From Aeromicrobium sp. Root344 (GTDB lineage: Bacteria > Actinomycetota > Actinomycetes > Propionibacteriales > Nocardioidaceae), in the NCBI RefSeq assembly GCF_001425755.1, contig NZ_LMDH01000001.1, positions 789,367 to 853,366 on the forward strand: 64,000 nucleotides of DNA, given 5' to 3'. Both the position numbers and the translations under genes were made by a program. Under the pieces are notes generated by a model that saw nothing but the letters and a program-made list of their open reading frames with translations, was not told the origin of the DNA and ran no database searches. Below are positions 1 to 8,062 of the stretch, piece after piece. Positions within the stretch are counted from its first letter, which is position 1; every line of letters starts with the position of its first letter.

Positions 1-779
1 ATGCCGTCCACCGCGTGCGAGCAGCTGCAGTCGCGGTCCGTCCCGAGGCCGGCGACCACCGAAGTGAGCGCCGACTTGAGCGTCTCGGTGTGGGTCGCGA
101 ACACGGCGAACACGTCGTCCATGCTGACCGCGCTCGCCTCGTCGACCCCGGCGTCGTGGTCGGTGACCAGCGCGACGGTGGCGTAGCAGAGCGCCAGCTC
201 GCGGGCGAGCACTGCCTCGGGATGTCCTGTCATGTTGATGACCGCCCAGCCCTGGTCGGCGTACCACCGCGACTCCGCGCGGGTCGAGAACCGCGGTCCC
301 TCGATCACGACCATCGCGCCACCGTCCACGGGGCTCTGCTCGGCGAGCCCATCCAGCAAGTGGGTCCGCAACCTCGGGCAGTACGGATCGGCGAACGACA
401 CGTGGCAGGCGCCGGAGTCGAAGTACGTCTGGTGGCGTCCCGCCGTGCGGTCGACGAGCTGGTCGGGCACGACGAACGTGCCTGGCCCGTGCTCCACCTG
501 GAGCCCACCGACCGCGCACGGCGCGAGCACCTGTCGCACCCCGAGGCTGCGCAGGGCCCACATGTTGGCGCGATACGGCACCCGGTGGGCCGGGAAGTCG
601 TGGTGCGGTCCGTGGCGGGGAAGGAAGGCGACCGACCGACCCTCGACCGTACCGATGGAGATGGGTGCGGACGGCTTCCCATACGGCGTCTCGACCTCGA
701 CCGACCGTGGCTCGTCGAGGAACGTGTAGAACCCGGATCCGCCGATCACGGCGAGGTCCGGGCGCTGGGTCTCAGTCAT
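1..779 (-). CDS. mtnP: S-methyl-5'-thioadenosine phosphorylase (3' end beyond window)
   Basis: This enzyme phosphorolyses methylthioadenosine to adenine and methylthioribose-1-phosphate in polyamine and methionine salvage. The reverse strand reads from an ATG at 779 and remains open to base 1, giving 259 codons, so only the last few residues are lost off the window edge. Visible family motifs are IGGSGFY near the start, the phosphate-binding PRHGPHHDFPAHRVPYRANM segment, CAVGGLQ, EGPRFSTRAES and MTGHPEA in the base-binding region. MTGHPEA rather than MTTFPE is the form I associate with bacterial MTAP-like enzymes, so hypoxanthine- or guanine-specific relatives of the family are possible. It is divergent from the lipoprotein at 956 with about 175 bases between. 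Confidence 0.9.
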   Translation of the reverse strand, partial: MTETQRPDLAVIGGSGFYTFLDEPRSVEVETPYGKPSAPISIGTVEGRSVAFLPRHGPHHDFPAHRVPYRANMWALRSLGVRQVLAPCAVGGLQVEHGPGTFVVPDQLVDRTAGRHQTYFDSGACHVSFADPYCPRLRTHLLDGLAEQSPVDGGAMVVIEGPRFSTRAESRWYADQGWAVINMTGHPEAVLARELALCYATVALVTDHDAGVDEASAVSMDDVFAVFATHTETLKSALTSVVAGLGTDRDCSCSHAVDG

Positions 780-955
780 GTCGTCGAGCATGTCATCCCG
801 CCGGTCCGTACGGGCGACGAGACGCCGCCGGTCACCGGCTCGTCACGGGTGCGGACAGAAAGTTTGCGGACCGGACCAATCATCCGCACCCCTCCGTGGC
901 GAACCACGGGTGTCAGCAGATGACCCAACGACATACACACAAGGATGTGGACCAC

Positions 956-1627
956 ATGAGCTCCATCAGCTCTCGCAAGAAGAAGATCGCCGGCCTCGCC
1001 ATCGTCGCCATCGCCGCCCTGCCGCTCGCGGCGTGCGGATCGTCAGGCTCCGACTCGGCGTCGTCCGACTCCAAGGTGACGGTCGCCAAGCCCGTCGCCC
1101 GCCTCAACGACCTCAGCACCGGCGGCACCACCGCCATCAAGCTGGACCAGGGCTTCGTCGACGCGCTGACGTCGCTCAAGCTCACTCCCGGTGTCGTCGA
1201 CGGCGCCAAGCTCGAGGACGGCTCGCTGATCTTCCCGATCACGGGCGGCAACGTCACCTACTTCAAGCCCGGCACCGCCAAGCCGTACGTCATCGGGCAG
1301 ATCCAGCACGAGGCCTCCGGCCTGTCGCTGACCGCTGGTGACACCAAGGTCGAGCTGACCAACTTCAACGTCGACCCCGGCATCTCGCGGGTCTACGGCG
1401 ACGTCACGGTCAACGGCAAGGTGGCCGCCACCAGCGCGTTCCTGTTCCAGCTGCGCGGCGCGACTCTGAAGCCGCTGCAGGCCGAGGGCAACACCGCGAT
1501 CCTCGAGGGCACCAAGGTGTTCATCAGCCCCGTCGCCGCGGGCCTGCTGAACAAGGTCTTCAGCACCGACGCGGTGACCAAGGACCTCCTGGTCGGCGTC
1601 GCGAAGATCACCGTCAACACCAAGTAG
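956..1627 (+). CDS. Predicted lipoprotein of unknown function
   Basis: The product is a 223-residue exported protein. The start at 956 has AAGGA ten bases upstream and gives a classic lipoprotein signal: RKKK, a hydrophobic stretch, then LAAC with the acceptor Cys near residue 24. The mature part is rich in beta-strand-like segments (GSLIFPITGGNVTYF, SRVYGDVTVNG) and has no catalytic motif I recognise. It lies directly upstream of the sigK-rskA-cfa operon on the same strand but is separated by a strong hairpin. In mycobacteria SigK drives secreted surface lipoproteins, so a SigK-controlled cell-surface protein is a reasonable guess, but that is inference only. Confidence 0.8.
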   Translation: MSSISSRKKKIAGLAIVAIAALPLAACGSSGSDSASSDSKVTVAKPVARLNDLSTGGTTAIKLDQGFVDALTSLKLTPGVVDGAKLEDGSLIFPITGGNVTYFKPGTAKPYVIGQIQHEASGLSLTAGDTKVELTNFNVDPGISRVYGDVTVNGKVAATSAFLFQLRGATLKPLQAEGNTAILEGTKVFISPVAAGLLNKVFSTDAVTKDLLVGVAKITVNTK

Positions 1628-1661
1628 TCGACGGCACCTCTCTCCCTTGGGGTGAGAAGCA

Positions 1662-1695
1662 CAGTGGGCGCGTTTCCTCCGGGACGCGCCCACTG
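1662..1695 (+). terminator. Terminator-like hairpin after the lipoprotein gene
   Basis: A perfect 12-bp inverted repeat (CAGTGGGCGCGT at 1662-1673, ACGCGCCCACTG at 1684-1695) with a 10-base loop sits 34 bases behind the lipoprotein stop. There is no T-run, as is usual in actinobacteria. It separates the lipoprotein transcript from sigK. Confidence 0.7.
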
Positions 1696-1746
1696 CGCTG
1701 TCCGCAGCCCGTCCACGAATGTGTTCGAACCTGACCGACCCGAGGC

Positions 1747-1773
1747 CCATCCGCGAACGCCGTGGCAACGAAT
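1747..1773 (+). promoter_or_regulatory. Candidate SigK-type promoter of the sigK operon
   Basis: CCATCC at 1747-1752 and ACGAAT at 1768-1773 are spaced 15 bases apart, 35 bases upstream of the sigK start. This resembles the mycobacterial SigK promoter (CCATCC, 16-17 bases, CCGAAT), as I recall it. It would make the operon autoregulated. The match is by eye only. Confidence 0.5.
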
Positions 1774-1807
1774 CACTCATAGCAACCACCGACAACGGGA
1801 GAACGAC

Positions 1808-2410
1808 ATGGGAGCGAACGCCGCTCATCTGCAGCTCGCGAGCTCCAGCCCCATCACGCCTGGGACGGCCGTCGACCTCGGCGATCTCCTGGTTCGCACG
1901 GGCCGTGGTGACGAATCCGCGTTCGCCGTCCTGTACGACGAGCTGAGCCCCGCGGTCTACGGCATGGCCCGGCGCGTCGTCCGAGACCCGTCGCGCGCCG
2001 AGGAGATCTCCCAGGAGGTCTTCATCCAGCTGTGGAAGACCGCGGCCCGGTTCGACGCCGAACGCGGCAGTGCCAAGGGCTGGGTCCTGACGATGGCCCA
2101 TCGCCGAGCCGTCGACGCCGTCCGCCATGACCAGGCGGCCAGCAACCGCGACAGGAAGTACATCTCCAGCAACGGGCCCGAGTTCGACGAGGTCGAGGAG
2201 TCGGTGACCCTCAGCCTCGAGCACGAGCAGGTGCGCCGCTGCCTGGCCGGGCTGACCGACCTGCAACGCGAGGCGGTCAACCTCGCCTACTACCAGGGCT
2301 ACACGTACGCCGAGGTCGCCGAGGCGCTCAACGTCAACCCGGCCACGATCAAGACTCGAATACGCGACGGCATCGTCCGCCTGCGCGACTGCATGGGAAT
2401 CGAAGCATGA
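1808..2410 (+). CDS. sigK: ECF RNA polymerase sigma factor, SigK type
   Basis: A 200-residue extracytoplasmic-function sigma factor. Region 2 (about residues 35-80) contains AEEISQEVFIQLWKTA and the following WVLTMAHRRAVDAVR, and region 4 (about 150-195) has the helix-turn-helix TYAEVAEALNVNPATIKTRI. The start at 1808 has GGGAG six bases upstream. It overlaps the next gene by ATGA, and that gene encodes an RskA-type anti-sigma factor with a zinc motif, the standard partner of SigK (ECF19). The downstream cyclopropane synthase also matches the content of the mycobacterial sigK locus. It is probably held inactive at the membrane and released by proteolysis of the anti-sigma factor. Confidence 0.9.
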   Translation: MGANAAHLQLASSSPITPGTAVDLGDLLVRTGRGDESAFAVLYDELSPAVYGMARRVVRDPSRAEEISQEVFIQLWKTAARFDAERGSAKGWVLTMAHRRAVDAVRHDQAASNRDRKYISSNGPEFDEVEESVTLSLEHEQVRRCLAGLTDLQREAVNLAYYQGYTYAEVAEALNVNPATIKTRIRDGIVRLRDCMGIEA

Positions 2411-3108
2411 CAACCGACCTGCACACCCTCCTGGCTCCGTACTCGCTCGACGCTCTCGAGCCGCCCGAGGCCGCGCGCTTCGAGACGCACCTCGAGCAGT
2501 GCTCGGCGTGCCAGTCCGAGCTGGCGGGCTTCCGGGCCACGGCGGCACGGCTCGGTGACGCTGTTGCTCTGACGCCGCCGGCGACGATGCGTTCCCACGT
2601 GCTGTCCGAGATCGCGAGGACTCCTCAGGACCGCCCGGTGGTGACCGCGATCGCCGCACGGCGCAGCCTCCGGTCCGCCATCCCCCGGCTGGCCGCCGCA
2701 GCGGCGTTCCTCGTCGGCACCATCGGCGTCGGGGGCTACGCGATCGAACGCGACAACGCGCACGAGGCCGACGCCCGCAGCACGACCATCACGTCCGTCC
2801 TCGCCGCGCCTGACGCAGCCACCACGTCCAAGACGTTCTCCACGGGCGGCAACGTCCGCCTGGTCGCCTCGCCGGCCAAGGACTCAGCGGTCATCGTGGC
2901 CAACGACCTCGCCCGGCTCAAGGGCCACAAGGTCTACCAGGTCTGGATGGTCAACGGGGCGGGCCCGAAGTCCCAAGGGACGTTCACGCGCAGCGGCACC
3001 ATGATCATGCACGGTGCCGGCGGAGCGGACTCCGTGGCCATCACCGTCGAGCCCGAGGGTGGTTCGAAGCAGCCCACCACGGCTCCGATCGTGACGATCG
3101 CGATATGA
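2407..3108 (+). CDS. rskA: Anti-sigma-K factor RskA
   Basis: A 233-residue single-pass membrane anti-sigma factor. The N-terminal cytoplasmic part has the zinc-binding signature H28-x3-C32-x2-C35 and the HTLLAPYSLDAL opening typical of RskA. One transmembrane helix is near residues 95-115. The C-terminal extracytoplasmic RskA domain includes GHKVYQVWMVNG. It overlaps sigK upstream (ATGA) and cfa downstream (ATGA), so the three are co-transcribed and probably translationally coupled. Regulated intramembrane proteolysis would release SigK by analogy with mycobacteria. Confidence 0.92.
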   Translation: MTTDLHTLLAPYSLDALEPPEAARFETHLEQCSACQSELAGFRATAARLGDAVALTPPATMRSHVLSEIARTPQDRPVVTAIAARRSLRSAIPRLAAAAAFLVGTIGVGGYAIERDNAHEADARSTTITSVLAAPDAATTSKTFSTGGNVRLVASPAKDSAVIVANDLARLKGHKVYQVWMVNGAGPKSQGTFTRSGTMIMHGAGGADSVAITVEPEGGSKQPTTAPIVTIAI

Positions 3109-4436
3109 GCCAGGCGTCCGCCCTCCTGCACCTGGTCGAGGACACCATCGGACTGTCCCTGCCGATCCGCCTGCGTACGTGGGACGGCAGCGAGGCCGGC
3201 CCGCCCGAGGCTCCCGTCGTCGTGATCCGCAACCGGCGAGCGCTACGGCACGTGCTGTGGAGCCCGGGTGAGCTCGGCCTCGCTCGCGCGTACGTGCAGG
3301 GAGACCTCGACGTCGAGGGTGATCTCGGCGAGGCCCTGCGGGCGGTCTGGGATGCGGTGCGAGATGCCCGCGCCGCCGACGGAGCGGCTGGCCGCCCGCG
3401 CCTGCGTCCCCGCCAGGTCGCCCACGCCGCGGCGCTCGCCGTGCGCCTGGGCGCGCTCGGACGACGCCCACCACGGCCCGCAGCCGAGTCGGTCCTGACA
3501 GGTGCGCTGCACAGCAAGGAACGCGATCTCGCCGCGATCTCCCACCACTACGACCTGTCCAACGACTTCTACGAGCTGATCCTCGACCGCAACATGGCCT
3601 ATTCGAGCGGTTTCCACGCCACTCCGGAGCTGACGCTCGAGGAGGCGCAGACCGCCAAGCTCCACCTGGTCTGCCGCAAGCTCGGCCTGCAGCCCGGCAT
3701 GCAGATGGTCGACATCGGATCGGGCTGGGGCTCGCTGACCTTGTTCGCCGCCGAGCACTACGGCGTCCACGTCACGGGCGTGACGCTGTCCGTCGAGCAG
3801 CGCGACTACGTGATGGATCGGGCCGCCGAGCGCGGACTCCAGGACCGCGTCCAGGTGAGCCTTCGGCACTTCCGCGACCTCGAGGCGTCCGGCGTGCGCG
3901 ATGCCGAGATCGACGCGATCGCCTCGATCGAGATGGGTGAGCACGTCGGCGATGCGGAGTACGTCGTGTTCACCGAGTCGATCCACCGCTACCTCAAGCC
4001 GGGCGGTCGGGTCCTCATCCAGCAGATGTCCCGCAGCAACGACGCACCGGGCGATCGCCCCGGCGGGGGCCCGTTCATCGAGACGTACATCGCTCCGGAC
4101 ATGCACATGAAGCCCCTGCCCAAGACGCTCGGGCTGATCGCGGCGGCCGGACTCGAGATCCGTGACGTCCAGGCGATGCGTGAGCACTATCCGCAGACCG
4201 TGGCCGCGTGGGCGGCCAACCTCGAGGACAGCTGGGACCGCGCCGTGAAGACGATCGGCGAGGAGTACGCCCGCGTGTGGCGGCTCTACCTGACCGGCGG
4301 CGCGCTGGCCTTCGAGGAGAACCGCATGGGTGTCGACCAGATCCTCGCGGTCAAGCCGAGCGCACGTGGCGTCAGCGGGATGCCGTCGTCGCCACTGCAC
4401 TGGCTCCCAGCCGAGTCGACACCTCCCACTCGCTGA
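3105..4436 (+). CDS. Cyclopropane-fatty-acyl-phospholipid synthase family methyltransferase
   Basis: A SAM-dependent enzyme that adds a methylene or methyl group to an unsaturated acyl chain of membrane phospholipid. The 443-residue protein has an N-terminal lipid-binding region (about 1-130), the CFA segment HHYDLSNDFYELILDRNMAY (about 147-166), and the SAM site VDIGSGWGSL (about 202-211). SIEMGEHVG and the C-terminal YFTGG-like segment follow (here YLTGG). Its start overlaps the rskA stop by ATGA. A related gene (ufaA1) sits in the mycobacterial sigK region, which supports a SigK-controlled membrane-lipid response. Whether the product is a cyclopropane or a branched methyl fatty acid cannot be told from sequence alone. 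Confidence 0.88.
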   Translation: MSQASALLHLVEDTIGLSLPIRLRTWDGSEAGPPEAPVVVIRNRRALRHVLWSPGELGLARAYVQGDLDVEGDLGEALRAVWDAVRDARAADGAAGRPRLRPRQVAHAAALAVRLGALGRRPPRPAAESVLTGALHSKERDLAAISHHYDLSNDFYELILDRNMAYSSGFHATPELTLEEAQTAKLHLVCRKLGLQPGMQMVDIGSGWGSLTLFAAEHYGVHVTGVTLSVEQRDYVMDRAAERGLQDRVQVSLRHFRDLEASGVRDAEIDAIASIEMGEHVGDAEYVVFTESIHRYLKPGGRVLIQQMSRSNDAPGDRPGGGPFIETYIAPDMHMKPLPKTLGLIAAAGLEIRDVQAMREHYPQTVAAWAANLEDSWDRAVKTIGEEYARVWRLYLTGGALAFEENRMGVDQILAVKPSARGVSGMPSSPLHWLPAESTPPTR

Positions 4437-5123
4437 TCAGGACCCCGCGCCGCCGAGGCTGCGACGCAGCCAGTCCTCGATCCCGGCGACGTGGGCCAGC
4501 GCGTGGGCCGCAGCGACGCTCGGCCGGCCCTCCGCGATGGCGAGGGCGATCGCCCGGTGCTCACGCCGTGTCTGCTCGAACGAGTCCTGCTGGGTCACCC
4601 CGCGCCACACCCGCGCCTGATGGGTCCGGGCGGCAACGCTGTCGGCGAGCAGGCACAGCACGCCATTGTCAGCAGCAAGCGCGATGCGGTGGTGGAACTC
4701 CATGTCGTTGTCGACCCACGCCTCCACCGAGTCGTCGATGCCGACCGAGTCCACGAGCGTGAGCAGGTCGGCGGCGTCGTCGGCAGTCATCAGCCGCGCC
4801 GCCTTCTCGGCGGCCAACGGCTCCAGAGCGCGGCGCACCTCGAACAGGTCGAGGATGTCCGAGTCCTGGTGGAAGTCGATGACGAACGTCAGCGTCTCGA
4901 GCAACAGCTCCGGCTCGAGGCTCGTCACGTACGTGCCGTCGCCGCGGCGTACGTCGAGGATGCGGATCATCGACAGCGCCCTGACCGCCTCGCGCAACGA
5001 TCCGCGGGAGATGCCGAGCTGCTCGGCGAGGTCGGACTCCCGAGGCAGCCGATCACCGGGCCTGAGTCGGCCGTCGAGGATCATGGCCTTGATCTTCGAG
5101 ATCGCGTCGTCGGTCAGTGCCAT
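4437..5123 (-). CDS. GntR-family regulator, FCD domain (regulator 1 of the sugar-acid locus)
   Basis: A 228-residue transcription factor with an N-terminal winged helix (LPRESDLAEQLGISRGSLRE) and a C-terminal all-helical FCD ligand domain with the metal-binding pattern around FHHRIALAADN. FCD regulators usually sense sugar acids or other carboxylates. It is last in the operon 6770-5910-5155-4437, 31 bases behind the SDR, and is convergent with cfa (stops abut at 4436/4437). The most likely target is the divergent region 6771-6875, where I see a pair of inverted 15-base repeats. It differs clearly from the second FCD regulator at 12610. Confidence 0.88.
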   Translation of the reverse strand: MALTDDAISKIKAMILDGRLRPGDRLPRESDLAEQLGISRGSLREAVRALSMIRILDVRRGDGTYVTSLEPELLLETLTFVIDFHQDSDILDLFEVRRALEPLAAEKAARLMTADDAADLLTLVDSVGIDDSVEAWVDNDMEFHHRIALAADNGVLCLLADSVAARTHQARVWRGVTQQDSFEQTRREHRAIALAIAEGRPSVAAAHALAHVAGIEDWLRRSLGGAGS

Positions 5124-5154
5124 CTCACTCCGTTCTCGCGCCGCCGGGACGACC

Positions 5155-5913
5155 TCAGCTGGACGGTCGGGTTCGCAAGCCTGCCATGCCCCCGTCGACC
5201 GCGAGCGAGGCTCCCGTCGTCGAGGTGGCGAGCGGGCTGGCGAGGTATGCCACGGCGTGCGCGACCTCCTCGGGGCTGACGAGGCGGCCGTGCGGCTGAC
5301 GAGCCGTCATGGCCGCGCGTTCGGCCACGGGATCGGCGGCCTGCTCCAGCAGTCCGGTCACGAAGGCGGTCTCGACGGTTCCGGGATTGACGCTGTTGAC
5401 CCGGATGCCCTCCCGTACGTGGTCAGCGGCCATCGCGAGCGTGAGGGCGTGGACGGCACCCTTGGTCGCGGAGTAGAGCGCCCGTTCCGGCAGTCCCGCG
5501 GTCGCCGCGATCGACGAGACGTTGACGATCGCCGGGCTCGGCGACTGCCGCAGGTGCGGGAGTGCCGCGCGGCTGGTGCGGACGACCCCGAGGACGTTGA
5601 CGTCGTGCACGCGCTGCCACTCGGCGTCGGAGTTGTCCTCGACCGTGCCCTTGGCGCTGATGCCGGCGTTGTTGACGACGATGTCGATACGTCCGAGCGT
5701 GCCCACGACGGTCTCGATCGCGGCGCGGACGCTGTCGTCCAGGGCGACATCCGCCTCGACGGCGAGGGTGCCCTCGGGCGCGGTGCTCGGTTCCCGGTCG
5801 AGGACCGCGACCGACGCTCCCCGGTCCCGCAGCTCCGACGCGATGGCGGCGCCGATGCCGCTGGCGCCGCCCGTGACGACGGCGACCAGGCCGTCGAGCT
5901 CCCGGGCGCTCAT
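5155..5913 (-). CDS. Short-chain dehydrogenase, probable 2-keto-3-deoxy-L-fuconate dehydrogenase
   Basis: A 252-residue classical SDR with the cofactor site TGGASGIG, NNAG, the catalytic Ser in VSSIAA and the YSATK motif. The C terminus ends DGGMAGLRTR. It overlaps the downstream end of the FAH-family hydrolase by ATGA. In the non-phosphorylated fucose/rhamnose route an SDR oxidises the 2-keto-3-deoxy acid at C4 to a 2,4-diketo acid, which the FAH-family enzyme then splits. That position in the operon is the basis for the assignment; the exact stereochemistry is not readable. Confidence 0.75.
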   Translation of the reverse strand: MSARELDGLVAVVTGGASGIGAAIASELRDRGASVAVLDREPSTAPEGTLAVEADVALDDSVRAAIETVVGTLGRIDIVVNNAGISAKGTVEDNSDAEWQRVHDVNVLGVVRTSRAALPHLRQSPSPAIVNVSSIAATAGLPERALYSATKGAVHALTLAMAADHVREGIRVNSVNPGTVETAFVTGLLEQAADPVAERAAMTARQPHGRLVSPEEVAHAVAYLASPLATSTTGASLAVDGGMAGLRTRPSS

Positions 5914-6770
5914 CGCGTCGCCTCGTGGGCGACGACCTCTTGGCGCTGCCGGCCGAGTCCGTCGATCTCGAGCTCGACGACGTCGCCCGGCTGCAGGTAG
6001 GGAAACCGGCCCGACAACGCGACTCCCTCGGGCGTACCGGTCAGCACCACGTCACCCGGATCGAGCACCATGTACTGGCTCAGGTGGTGGATGATGTGCG
6101 CCACGTCGAAGATCAGGTCGGCCGTCGTCGAGTCCTGTCGCGGCTCACCGTTGACCCAGCTGCGGAGCCGCAGGTTCGCGTGATCGACCTCGTCGGGGGT
6201 GACCACCCACGGACCGAGGGGGCTGAAGCCGGGCGCGATCTTGCCCTTGCTCCACTGCCCACCGGACTCCTCGAGCTGGAACGCCCGCTCCGACAGGTCG
6301 TTGGCCACGACGAATCCAGCGACGTGGTCGAGGCTCTGGTCGACCGAGTCGAGGTAGGAGGCGCGACGCCCGATCACGACTCCGAGCTCGACCTCCCAGT
6401 CGGTCTTCGTGCTGCCGCGCGGGATCGTCACGGCGTCGTTCGGTCCGGCGATCGTGTTGGCGGCCTTGAAGAACAGCACGGGAACGCTGGGCGGCTCCGA
6501 GCCGGACTCCGCGGCGTGCGCGGCATAGTTCATCCCGATGCAGACGATCGTGCCGGGCTTGCCGATGGGCGCGCCCACGCGGAGCGTCTCGGCGTCCGGG
6601 AGGGCCGGCAGGGTGTCAGCGGCGATTGCTGCGCGCGCCCTGGCCACTCCGTCCGAGGCCCAGAACGCCTCGTCGATGTCATCCGTGATCGACGAGAGGT
6701 CGAGGATGCGGTCGTCGACCTGGACGACAGGGGTCTCGCTGCCCAAGGGGCCGAGGCGGGCAAGCTTCAT
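5910..6770 (-). CDS. FAH-family hydrolase, probable 2,4-diketo-3-deoxy-L-fuconate (rhamnonate) hydrolase
   Basis: A 286-residue fumarylacetoacetate hydrolase-fold protein. The core motifs are present: CIGMNYAAHA, the metal-binding DWEVELGVVIG, FVVANDLSER, the loop KGKIAPGFSPLGPW, and LTGTPEGV near the end. AAGGA lies about six bases upstream of the ATG at 6770. By context it cleaves a 2,4-diketo-3-deoxy aldonate into pyruvate and lactate. Many homologues are labelled ureidoglycolate lyase, which the neighbours here do not support. It is the first gene of the operon ending with GntR regulator 1. Confidence 0.75.
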   Translation of the reverse strand: MKLARLGPLGSETPVVQVDDRILDLSSITDDIDEAFWASDGVARARAAIAADTLPALPDAETLRVGAPIGKPGTIVCIGMNYAAHAAESGSEPPSVPVLFFKAANTIAGPNDAVTIPRGSTKTDWEVELGVVIGRRASYLDSVDQSLDHVAGFVVANDLSERAFQLEESGGQWSKGKIAPGFSPLGPWVVTPDEVDHANLRLRSWVNGEPRQDSTTADLIFDVAHIIHHLSQYMVLDPGDVVLTGTPEGVALSGRFPYLQPGDVVELEIDGLGRQRQEVVAHEATR

Positions 6771-6783
6771 CAGAATCCTTCAC

Positions 6784-6863
6784 AGACATTCGATCTTTGG
6801 CATCTCATGACCACTCGAACGAGCGGCATCTCGGTATCTTGACGGATCAAACATCCAATGTCT
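6784..6863. promoter_or_regulatory. Inverted pair of 15-base sites in the divergent promoter
   Basis: AGACATTCGATCTTT at 6784-6798 and AAACATCCAATGTCT at 6849-6863 are near-perfect inverted copies (13 of 15 positions after reverse-complementing one). They flank the divergent control region of the FAH hydrolase and lactonase genes. The right copy contains the dyad ACAT-CCA-ATGT. They are candidate operators for GntR regulator 1. The right copy overlaps the ATG at 6858, which suggests that the lactonase may really start at the GTG at 6876. Confidence 0.45.
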
Positions 6864-7727
6864 AGTCTCGATGCTGTGGTCACCTACCTCGACACGCACC
6901 TGCATTGCTGGGATCGACGCCTCTTCTCCTACGACTGGCTCCACGGGACGCCGTTCCCCGAGCGGTTCACGCCGGACGACGTGGCAGATCAGAGCGCGGG
7001 CGTGCTGGGAGCGGTGTTCGTCGAAGCCGATCGGCGTCCCGAGGAGGCTCCGGCGGAAGCAGCCTGGGCCGCACAGCTGCATGCCGGCGGCCCCGCCATC
7101 GCGGCGGTCGTGGCCTTCCTCCCGATCGAGAAGGGCACCGAAGTGGCCGCGGACCTCGACGTGTTGGGCGCCAATGACAAGGTCACCGGCGTGCGCCGAC
7201 TGCTGCAGGACGAGCCGGCCGCCTTCTTCGACGACCCGTCTGTCGCGGCCGGTCTGGCGGCGGTCGGCGCAGCTGGGCTGGCGTTCGACGCATGCGTCCG
7301 CGCCCATCAGCTCCCCGCGCTGGTACGCCTGAGGCGGCGCGCGCCCGCGGTCACCGTGGTCCTCGACCACCTCGGCAAGCCGGACATCGACGAGGCGTGG
7401 GGCAGCACGACTGCACGACAGTGGCTCGACGACCTGTCGGCCCTCGCGGGCGAGCCGAACACCGTCATCAAGCTCTCGGGGCAGGGATCCGCGGCTGATC
7501 CGGCTCGTACGTTCGACCGCGCCCAGCCCTTCGTGGCCGCAGCCCTCGAGGCGTTCGGCCCTGAGCGCTGCCTGGTCGGCAGCGACTGGCCGGTGTCACG
7601 GCGCGACGGCGAGCCGTACGAAGCGTGGTTCGACCACGTCGCCACCTCGTACGGGCTGTCGGAGACCGAGCTGGCGCTCGTGCTCCGGGACAACGCCGCC
7701 ACGACGTACGGCATCGAGCTCGGCTAG
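6858..7727 (+). CDS. Amidohydrolase-family sugar lactonase, probable L-fucono-lactonase
   Basis: A 289-residue TIM-barrel metal hydrolase of the amidohydrolase-2 type. It has the N-terminal metal motif DTHLHCWD, a middle VLDHLGKP, VIKLSGQGS, and GSDWPV near the C terminus. Fuconolactonases of this family start just before the DTHLHLWD motif, so GTG 6876 is a plausible alternative start; neither has a clear ribosome site. It would open the lactone formed by the aldose dehydrogenase to L-fuconate. The stop codon TAG shares bases with the mutarotase stop on the other strand (7724-7727). Confidence 0.78.
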   Translation: MSSLDAVVTYLDTHLHCWDRRLFSYDWLHGTPFPERFTPDDVADQSAGVLGAVFVEADRRPEEAPAEAAWAAQLHAGGPAIAAVVAFLPIEKGTEVAADLDVLGANDKVTGVRRLLQDEPAAFFDDPSVAAGLAAVGAAGLAFDACVRAHQLPALVRLRRRAPAVTVVLDHLGKPDIDEAWGSTTARQWLDDLSALAGEPNTVIKLSGQGSAADPARTFDRAQPFVAAALEAFGPERCLVGSDWPVSRRDGEPYEAWFDHVATSYGLSETELALVLRDNAATTYGIELG

Positions 7728-8062
7728 CCCTCCGAGAGGCGCCAGGCCAGGGTGAGGTCGCGCCACGGTCCACCGGGTTGCCCCGGCTCGGGGTCCAGCT
7801 GGCACGGGTCGGTCAGCCCGAGCCATCGCTGCATGTCGGGGTCGTCGTCCAGCACCCCGAGGTCGGCGGCCAGGTCGTCGCCGACGTACTCGAAGTAGGC
7901 GACGAGCGTGTCACCGCGCACGAAGATCGAGTAGTTCTCGATGTGCGCAGCGCGGATCCCGGCCTCCACGCTGTCCCAGACGGCGGAGTGCAGCTCGAGG
8001 TAGCGCTCGCGCATGCCGGGTCGCAGCTGCGTCGTCTGGCAGACCCGCAACGGCTCCCTCAT
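7724..8062 (-). CDS. L-rhamnose/L-fucose mutarotase family protein
   Basis: A 112-residue protein of the RhaM (DUF718) family, which interconverts anomers of 6-deoxyhexoses. It has the expected size, the opening VCQTTQLRPGMRERYLELH, the active-site region HIENYSIFVRG, and YFEYVGDD. It overlaps the dehydratase upstream by ATGA and is the last gene of the five-gene ABC operon. Its presence argues for a 6-deoxysugar (fucose or rhamnose) rather than a hexuronate as the main substrate of this arm. Confidence 0.85.
   Translation of the reverse strand: MREPLRVCQTTQLRPGMRERYLELHSAVWDSVEAGIRAAHIENYSIFVRGDTLVAYFEYVGDDLAADLGVLDDDPDMQRWLGLTDPCQLDPEPGQPGGPWRDLTLAWRLSEG

Noticed and set aside
881..904. 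CATCC-14-CGAAC upstream of the lipoprotein as a second SigK promoter
   Set aside because: The spacing is shorter than at the operon promoter and the -10 half is only partly matched, so it is not listed as a feature.
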